64,000 nucleotides of DNA from Ilex aquifolium. Its lineage: Eukaryota > Streptophyta > Magnoliopsida > Aquifoliales > Aquifoliaceae. This document shows, one piece after another, positions 57,241 to 64,000 of this stretch. Under the pieces are notes generated by a model. That model worked only from the letters and a program-made list of their open reading frames with translations, did not search any database and had not been told where the DNA came from. Each line of letters begins with the position of its first letter. The stretch's first letter is position 1. Both the position numbers and the translations under genes were made by a program. The DNA is taken from the NCBI GenBank assembly GCA_951799425.1, contig OX637393.1, forward strand, positions 10,474,744 through 10,538,743. The letters are read 5' to 3'.

Positions 57241-57792
57241 TTTGTTATTTGCTTAAAAGAAATTGTGTGTATTGTGTAAAATTTGTTATTTACTTAAAAA
57301 AAATTAATTTTTTTGCTTTTCGAAAAAACACTTTTTTATTTTTTTTTTTAAATATAAATAGAAAAGCTACTCTTTACATTTTTGCCTAAAAAAAGAAAAA
57401 AAAAAACTTTAGAAAACGTTATCAAATGGTGTTGATTACTTTCAAATTTGACCTATAATTCATTGTTTTCCATTTAACTGGGCCAGTTTACCAGGCCTTG
57501 AGTTTTATCCAATGTATTGCCTTCATGGCATTAATCGAGCCAGTTCATCTGACCCACCGGACTAACCTATGGCCGTAACCGTTGGCCTATTAGGCTATCC
57601 ATGGGTCTCCACATGATGGGCCAGTTCATTTTCAGTTAGACTATGAATTTTGGGTTTAGTACATGGGCTACTGGCCTTTGTTTGACACCTATTTGTAGAG
57701 TCTAAAGAGGGGTGTCTAGAGTCTCATTTGGGAAGCTTTGGCAATTCACAATTAATTGTTGAAATGAAAAATATTACAGACATTAAATTTTA
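57241..57792. other. AT-rich intergenic stretch
   Basis: No gene. Contains A/T homopolymers and a phrase repeated after aaaatttgttatt (57238 and 57280). Confidence 0.4.
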
Positions 57793-57900
57793 GAGTAAAA
57801 ATCATAGTTGACCCTTGAAATTTGCTTTCTGATTCAATTTGGTCCCTAACTTTCAATTGTGCCAAAGACAAAGTTCAGAGACCAACTATAATTTTTACGC
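57793..57900. mobile_element. Small MITE with 9-base target duplication
   Basis: 108 bases. Inverted ends gagtaaaaatcatagttgac and (mirrored) gcgtaaaaattatagttggt; flanks taaatttta and taaagttta differ at one of nine positions. Non-coding, Mutator-like by duplication length. Confidence 0.7.
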
Positions 57901-57909
57901 TAAAGTTTA

Positions 57910-59249
57910 CTAAGCTTTCTTAATCTTTCTCAAGCTTATAGATATAGGCAATCAATGATGTATAATGACAACAAATATTTGGCAAATAGTTACTTTGTAG
58001 AAGCATGAGAATAGTCAAAACATATTGTCATAATATGATTTTACTCCCTTTTCCTCGAAATTATAGACATTTTTGGGAGTCCAACTTTTTAAGGAGACAC
58101 TAAATGAATCATTAATGCTACTTGTACTAAACTGACTCCTGAAAATTATTGGCCAAATTCACCGCTACCATTGAATTTATAGGAAACTTATCTTACATAA
58201 GAATGCCATCGTAACAATTGATCTGGTCTTGAAAATTATTGAATTAATTTTGGTCAAAATAGCAGCACTTGTAATCAATGCATTACAACAAATGAAAAGA
58301 TGTATTATTCCATTAATATCCTTTAAAATATAAATATTCACGTCGAAAAAAACTTTTTCAAATCTTTTCAAAATCAATTAGAAAGTACAAGTTTGGAAAT
58401 AAATATAAACTTGGCAATTATTTATGGGCATCCCAAAATGAAAAAGGGGACTCATATTTTAATTTGACTAGTCAAATTAATGATTAATTACACCATATAA
58501 GTTCTTGACAATGCAAACACTTACCAAACTTTAAACCATATGTAACTATGAGACAATATATCATACTAAAGACACCTTAAAATGAGCTATTATGGTGAAG
58601 ATATAATTTGAAAAAAGAAAAAAAACTTGCACTTTTATCCAAGGATTAAAAAACTTTGCAGTAACTTTTCGGAAAAAACTTTGCAATAAAAATTATGAAA
58701 TTTTGGTAGACTTTAGGTGGGTAGAATGAAATTGATATTAATAATCACGATAGTGATATATACTATTATACACTATAATGAATTAATTAAACTAACATTT
58801 TTAATCGTAGAAAATGGATTAGAGCTAAACAAGTATGACTGGAATTTAAAGTAAAAAGACTAACCTAGAGATTAAAGGTACCCTATGATAATGTTTTTAA
58901 ATTCTTTTATTTTATTTAATTTTGTTACTATTTTATTAAGTAACATTTGTTGTTTATTTTTCATTTTTCTTGTCCAGATTTGTTCCTTTTCTCCAAGTTT
59001 AATCACATGTATGGAGTTACACATACACATATATCTTTGAATTATGTATATAATATAATCCTCTTGTGTGACATGTGTTTACTTTGTTTTGACAAAATTA
59101 TTATTCCAATTAAGTTAAATTACTTTAAATATTACCAAACAATGTGTACCTTTTAAATTATATTTGGAAGCAAATACATACATGGAAGTATACCTCCCAA
59201 GAAGGTAATTCCATTGTGAAGATTCCAACATTCTGTATGTTTTTTAGCC
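57910..59249. other. Upstream region of the MADS gene
   Basis: AT-rich, no gene or repeat with defined ends. Short frames here have no family pattern. Confidence 0.45.
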
Positions 59250-59257
59250 TATAAATA
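59250..59257 (+). promoter_or_regulatory. TATA box of the MADS gene
   Basis: TATAAATA 104 bases before the ATG at 59354. Confidence 0.65.
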
Positions 59258-59353
59258 CCAACTAAAATAAGTAAAGCATCACCTCTTTCTGCTAAAAATA
59301 ATTGTAAGAAAAATCATCACCTCCTTTTTAAATTTTCATACAAAACTTTGGTT

Positions 59354-59905
59354 ATGGAGAACAAGAAGACCAAAGGTCGTCAAAGAGTTGATATGAAAAA
59401 AATAGAGAGTCAAAAAGGTCTTTACGCTACATTTTCAAAACGTCGGTCAAGGATTTTCAAAAAAGCGACTGAGATGTGTATTTTGTGTGATATTGACATT
59501 GCTATAATTATTTTTTCTCCTACAGGTAAACCTTTTTCATTTATTCATCCTAGTATTGAGTCATTCACAAGGAGATTCCAAAATGAAGACAATGATAATG
59601 TTCTCGCCATTGCGGATTTTTGTCGCACCAAATCTTATGAACTCAACCAAAAACTTCAAGAGTTGAATGACCATTCAAATATTGTGAATGAACGAGGAAG
59701 AATATTGGACCAGATCAGTGAAGGCAGTGGAAAGAAAGGTTGGTGGGAAGCATCCTTTGAAGAGATGACCAAGGAAGAGGTCCAACAGCTAATGGCATGG
59801 TTTGTGTACATGCAAATAAACATAACAAACCATGTCAATGAGTTGGAACATGGACCTTCATCTTCAACAACATCGTTCCCAGGGGAAAATTCTCCATATC
59901 CATAG
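59354..59905 (+). CDS. Type I (M-alpha) MADS-box transcription factor, AGL62-like group
   Basis: A single exon of 183 codons. Residues about 7-66 are the MADS domain: KGRQRVDMKKIESQKGLYAT, then FSKRRSRIFKKATEMCILCD and DIAIIIFSPTGKPFSFIHPS. It binds CArG-type DNA as a dimer in the nucleus. There is no K-box; the C-terminal half has a short coiled region (FCRTKSYELNQKLQELND) and a WWEASFEEMTKEEVQQLMAW segment that is frequent in the AGL61/AGL62 group, whose members act mainly in female gametophyte and endosperm development. Lack of introns and the length fit type I genes. The ATG at 59354 follows no upstream in-frame ATG and begins right before the MADS domain. The frame is intact. Subgroup placement is by memory of motifs; orthology is not claimed. 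Confidence 0.92.
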   Translation: MENKKTKGRQRVDMKKIESQKGLYATFSKRRSRIFKKATEMCILCDIDIAIIIFSPTGKPFSFIHPSIESFTRRFQNEDNDNVLAIADFCRTKSYELNQKLQELNDHSNIVNERGRILDQISEGSGKKGWWEASFEEMTKEEVQQLMAWFVYMQINITNHVNELEHGPSSSTTSFPGENSPYP

Positions 59906-62579
59906 TGTTGGAACAACCAAAACTAATATTGGTCATTCGAGTTATAGCTCTGTAGGCATTCTTATGGTTGTATTGGCGGCATTGAGATGGCATATGATGT
60001 GAAAATATCTCTAAAGTTATTTCTATGGAATCTACACATATTGAAGTTCTTTAATATTTGGTTGATCATTTCCTGCTTTACTAGCCCTGAGTACATTTTT
60101 TTTGTCCCTCATTTATTTCCTTTATTATAGACAAAACACCTTTGTCGCAAAAAAAAAAAAAAAAAAGTTAGCAAACATAACATTGAATCGTCAACATCAT
60201 CTTCCTCATTCCTTTTTAAAACAAAATAACACAATTTCAGACTAATTTCACATTCAAAAACAATATATGCAATATAATGATCTTTTTTTACTTTCTATTT
60301 CTGTCATACCAACCCTTTGACGGTTTTTGATGCATTTTTCCATAACCAAAATTTTATACCAAAATTTTAAAATGAGGTGGTGGTTTTTTCAATATTTTTG
60401 CGCAAAGAGATGATGCTTTTCTTGTTCTGGTTGATATTTATTGGTAGCAAAATGAAACATCGCCATGGTATTACCTACTTGAGTGGTACCCTTCCACATA
60501 TGATAATGTTTCAGTTACCTTTTTAGCTTTCAAATATACGACTATCAATAATGCTACACTAACCAACTTTTTACCAACTTATTATGGTTTGTTAATTAGT
60601 GGACTTTGATAAAAGTATTATATTGTGTATATGTTTAGCTCTTTCCATTTTTCAATCATTAAAAATGATAATTTAATATTCCATTTTAAGATCATCTAGT
60701 ATATCTCTTCTCGTAGTTATTAATTTCGATTTAGTTCTTCCGGCTTAGAATCTTGCAAAATGTTCATCTTATTGATTAAAAATGTACATAAAAAGTAATA
60801 TTTTTCAATTATAGAGCTCTACTACAATTGCACATTTTAATGTGTCCTTAGTGTATAACATGGTCTCCATTTTGCATCTACCATATATGACAAGAAAAAA
60901 AATATTACTAACTTACCTAAATTGGGAAAAAAAGTCTACAATATGATTACTTATCATATTTACTAGGTCAAATATAGACTGAGAGGGAAAACTTTTGGTC
61001 TAGATAATTTGGGTGTCTCAAAATAATAAGTCTAGTTAGAAATTTCAATGTAAATGATCTATTGACTTCCAAATTCATCCTTTTTATATTGACTTCAAAT
61101 ATTGGAATATTTAAACTTTACAAATGTAGTTACAAAACATACATCTTTTCACTTGGTATGGATACATTAATTACAAATCTCCTTAAAAAGTTAGAGTTTG
61201 AAAAAAAAGACTTTAAATTTAAGACAAATCAAATAGAGTTTTTATGACAATTGCTAGAATGAGTAATGCTATCGAGACAAAAATTTCTTAACAAATTTGC
61301 AGAGTAAATCTACTAATGTCATTGCATTATCAGCAAATATCAATATTGGATGAAGTACACAGTTAACTCAATGGGAGCAACAAATTTGGTTCATAAATTT
61401 TGTCAATAAGCATATGATTATAAACATATATACTTCGACTATTCTAAAGCCTCTACATAGTGCACATCTATTTTTCAGTTATGAGACTGTTGAAATACAA
61501 CTATGGTTGCCTAAATCTATAATCTTGAAAAATTTTAACAAGACCAAAGTTGGCATTAATGTAAATGTACAACATTTCACACAATTTTATTGTGTTCCAT
61601 AATCGTAATAGTCGTGGGTAATTGTATCAAACAATTTTGGTCAAGGTATAAAACGGATCAGGTGATGCATCTTAAAAATCAATGATACACTAGTTTTGAC
61701 TCTATTAATCTCATAATATAATGACAAGGAAAATTCAAGCCAAGAAAAAATACAGAAATTTCTTGGCTTTAATTTTCCTTACAAAATTTTCTTAACAAAA
61801 AGTAGCAGAATAAGTTTAACACCACAAAGTAAAAAACAATAATATTAAGAACAAAAGATTTTAAAAAGCAAACACTAAGAACAACAAAACTACTAACAAC
61901 CACGAACAACCCACAAATGTTAGCTAAGATAATGTCATTATTTCTGTCAACATTTATAAACACAATATTTAAACTCAAAATTTCAATAAAAACATAAGAT
62001 TAACAAATAGCAAAAATGTCTGCACAATCCTAATAACTTATCAAAATCCCTTGTTTGTGATATAATTCAATACACAAAAGATTATGTAGCAAATTTGCAC
62101 ACATACCGTAGAACTTGGAGAAAATCCAACCCCAACAGACCAAACTTCAAAGAAATGGAAGAACTTCCATAGATATACTCTAAATCGAGTCAAATCTTGT
62201 TCACCCATGAAGATTTTTTCTTGAAATGAAGAGGGAAAGGGGAAAAATTGTAAAAAAAGCCAAAGAAAAAAGTTGCGTATTAAAAGTAACAATTTTAGAA
62301 CAACTCAACCCTATTAATACATTTATTAGCCGTTACTTTTGTGTGTCTATATGATCATGTAACAGTCATAACTTGCCCTTACATGACCGTAACCGCCGAG
62401 AAACTCAAGATTGGAAATTACATGAAAAACTATTTTCTTGATGCCTCAAACAATTATTAATGTTGGTATAAAGTAAAAGACACTAAATTATGCAAAAATT
62501 CCAAATCAACTTAGAAAGTTTTCTTTTTACAATTAATTAGATGATTAAAACTCATCCATCTCTTACTTTTTGATTGACT
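59906..62579. other. 3' flank of the MADS gene and AT-rich intergenic DNA
   Basis: An 18-base A-run stands at 60149-60166. A short hairpin lies at 61726-61780. No other gene: open frames are short, AT-driven and without family pattern. Confidence 0.5.
61726..61780. repeat. Short near-perfect hairpin
   Basis: Left arm aaggaaaattcaagccaaga (61726 on) pairs with right arm tcttggctttaattttcctt (ending 61780), one mismatch, 11-base loop. Could be a tiny MITE remnant or a small-RNA hairpin; no direct evidence for either. Confidence 0.6.
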
Positions 62580-62599
62580 TGATGCATAAGTTAGTTTGC

Positions 62600-63168
62600 A
62601 ATGTGTCCCAACAACATTAGTGGGCAAATCTGGCAAGCAAGGCCATGGCCTGAACTAATTGAGTGGGTCTCACAAAACTGGAAAGGAAAGACCATGCTTA
62701 CTGTTATTCTTAAACTTAGTCTATCCATAACTGTGTATAGTATTTGGTGAGCGAGGAATAACAGGATCTTTACTAACCAGTTCATGGATGTTAATTCCTT
62801 ACTTAGGAGTATGAGGTTAACTATGAGAGACAAGCTGGCTTCTACGAAGTTCCAAAACTCTCCTCAAAACCAGCACTTGGCACAAGTCTGGAGGCTTCCA
62901 AATGACTGCCTTATTCCAACTTAGATGGCTTCTTGCTGCAAGTGGCAAGTTCTCTTTCTCATCAAAATGGCTACAAACTTGTAGCCCAAGGGTCCCATGG
63001 CACAAACTTAGATGTTGTTAAAGTGTTCATGTGTTCAACTGGTGGTTACTGGGATGCTCAATTGTTTATGGTTTCTTTTGCTTACAATAGGTGGTGCCTA
63101 TTGTGTTTTGTAAAATTGCCCTTTTGATCAATAGAATTTTTTAACCTTCCAGAAAGAAAAAAAAAAAA
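62600..63168 (+). pseudogene. LINE 3' end, 5' truncated
   Basis: From about 62621 the + strand reads GQIWQARPWPELIEWVSQNW, then LTVILKLSLSITVYSIW, a stop, ARNNRIFTNQF and LRLTMRDKLAST-like text. This is the tail of the zinc-binding region of plant LINE reverse transcriptases. A 3' UTR-like stretch follows (gtgcctattgtgttttgtaa, atcaatagaattttttaacc) and a poly(A) at 63157-63168. Severe 5' truncation is usual for LINE copies. Unrelated in sequence detail to the relic at 20774. Confidence 0.65.
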
Positions 63169-64000
63169 CTATACATCACGTGTGTTATTTGGGATTGTTA
63201 CAACAAAAAAAAAAAAAATAGGACGTCATCTATTAATTGGGGGTACGTTGATATACTTTTGAAAAGTTTAATGCGCAATATGAGAGTTTTGATCTTAAGG
63301 AGATAATGTTAAAAATTTTAGATTTCTTAGAGGACAAAGTGTAATGTGAAAATTTTATAGTTCTTAGAGGACAAAGTGTTATTTTCCCTTCCAATAACAA
63401 AGAAGAAAAGCTGATTGTGGCTTGCAAGACTTTGTGCTAAAAATGACGTCATTTTCTTACAATTTGTTTCTTACAAATTTTGAAAAAACAGAACGTTGAG
63501 ATGATAACGAGCACATAAAATTTTAAAATACGTATACAAAATGGGATGAGCAAATGTGTAAGTTGGAGGAGCATTGTTTAGCTAATCATCTATCTGTGTT
63601 GCACAAATAACACCTTTATTCAAGCTTTTTTGGCGGGGGCTAATTTATTCTCAAGGTATAAAGAAAGACAAGATCATCGATTTTGTACATGAAAAGTACA
63701 TAGTAGTTACTATCAATGTTTAACTGAATTTCATTACGAAACTTAGCGCATTTTTTTAAAACATTTTGTAATATTGATATATGAGTTGTGCGAAATTCGC
63801 GTTCTCAATTATATTATTCTTACTAGAGAACAATAACATCAACCTTGAATGTGGAGATAATAGCGTACGGTTACATGACTAATATGAAAATCTTAGTGAA
63901 TTTTGGGGGACCTTGATGTTATTTTAGAATGATGGTTTGTCATAGTGAACAAAAGCACTTGAATGAATGTAAAAATGCAATTCTTGTCGTGATTTGCTTA
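63169..64000. other. AT-rich window end
   Basis: An A-run at 63207-63220 and a duplicated phrase (agaggacaaagtgt at 63330 and 63367). No gene supported. Confidence 0.4.

Overview
The window is nuclear DNA of a flowering plant, most likely a eudicot. It is AT-rich and intron-bearing, with plant-specific genes (a germin-like protein and a type I MADS-box factor) in a sea of plant transposable elements. I could not narrow the species from sequence alone. Only two conventional host genes are supported: the germin-like gene at 26011-26784 (+, two exons) and the MADS gene at 59354-59905 (+, one exon). Nearly everything else that can be recognised is mobile-element DNA, much of it nested.

Layout. 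1-4440: LTR-like relic, a dispersed repeat, and a MITE split by a CACTA element that itself carries a SINE fragment. 4459-16749: a decayed + strand gene of the type Pfam calls a putative gypsy-type transposon protein. Exon 1 is interrupted by a Helitron (4670-5569) and intron 1 by a complete 10.3-kb Ty3/gypsy Tat-type retrotransposon (6163-16424). The retrotransposon carries, on its own minus strand, an intact spliced copy of the same gene family (13470-15401). 17590-20459: tandem non-autonomous Helitrons filled with CCA-rich minisatellite. 20774-23157: L1-type LINE relic (-). 23770-25309: second CACTA copy. 25914-26784: germin-like gene. 27233-28010: dispersed repeat split by a SINE, then a foldback MITE. 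28773-31583: LTR relics. 31584-42314: a degraded chromovirus (Ty3/gypsy with chromodomain) whose reverse transcriptase is split by a young Athila-like derivative (34680-39105). 43013-49031: remnants of a Ty1/copia element (-) around a second plant transposon-protein relic. 50375-52498: Tat-like solo LTR and another copia LTR. 52499-57240: a GT-rich minisatellite invaded by a hAT element and a Mutator-like element. 57793-64000: small MITE, MADS gene, AT-rich intergenic DNA, and a LINE 3' end.

How parts work together. In the Tat element, gag-pol runs left to right from the 5' LTR promoter, while the extra gene is transcribed right to left from its own TATA box next to the 3' LTR. The polyprotein frame has three in-frame stops and one frameshift although its LTRs differ at only about eight sites by eye; the antisense gene is unbroken. 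One of the stops (9194) sits in a perfect CARYYA-type readthrough context. The nesting gives a relative chronology: decayed gene, then Helitron and MITE, then Tat element; and separately an older LTR, then chromovirus, then Athila-like derivative.

All family names come from reading translations and motifs by eye; no database search was run.
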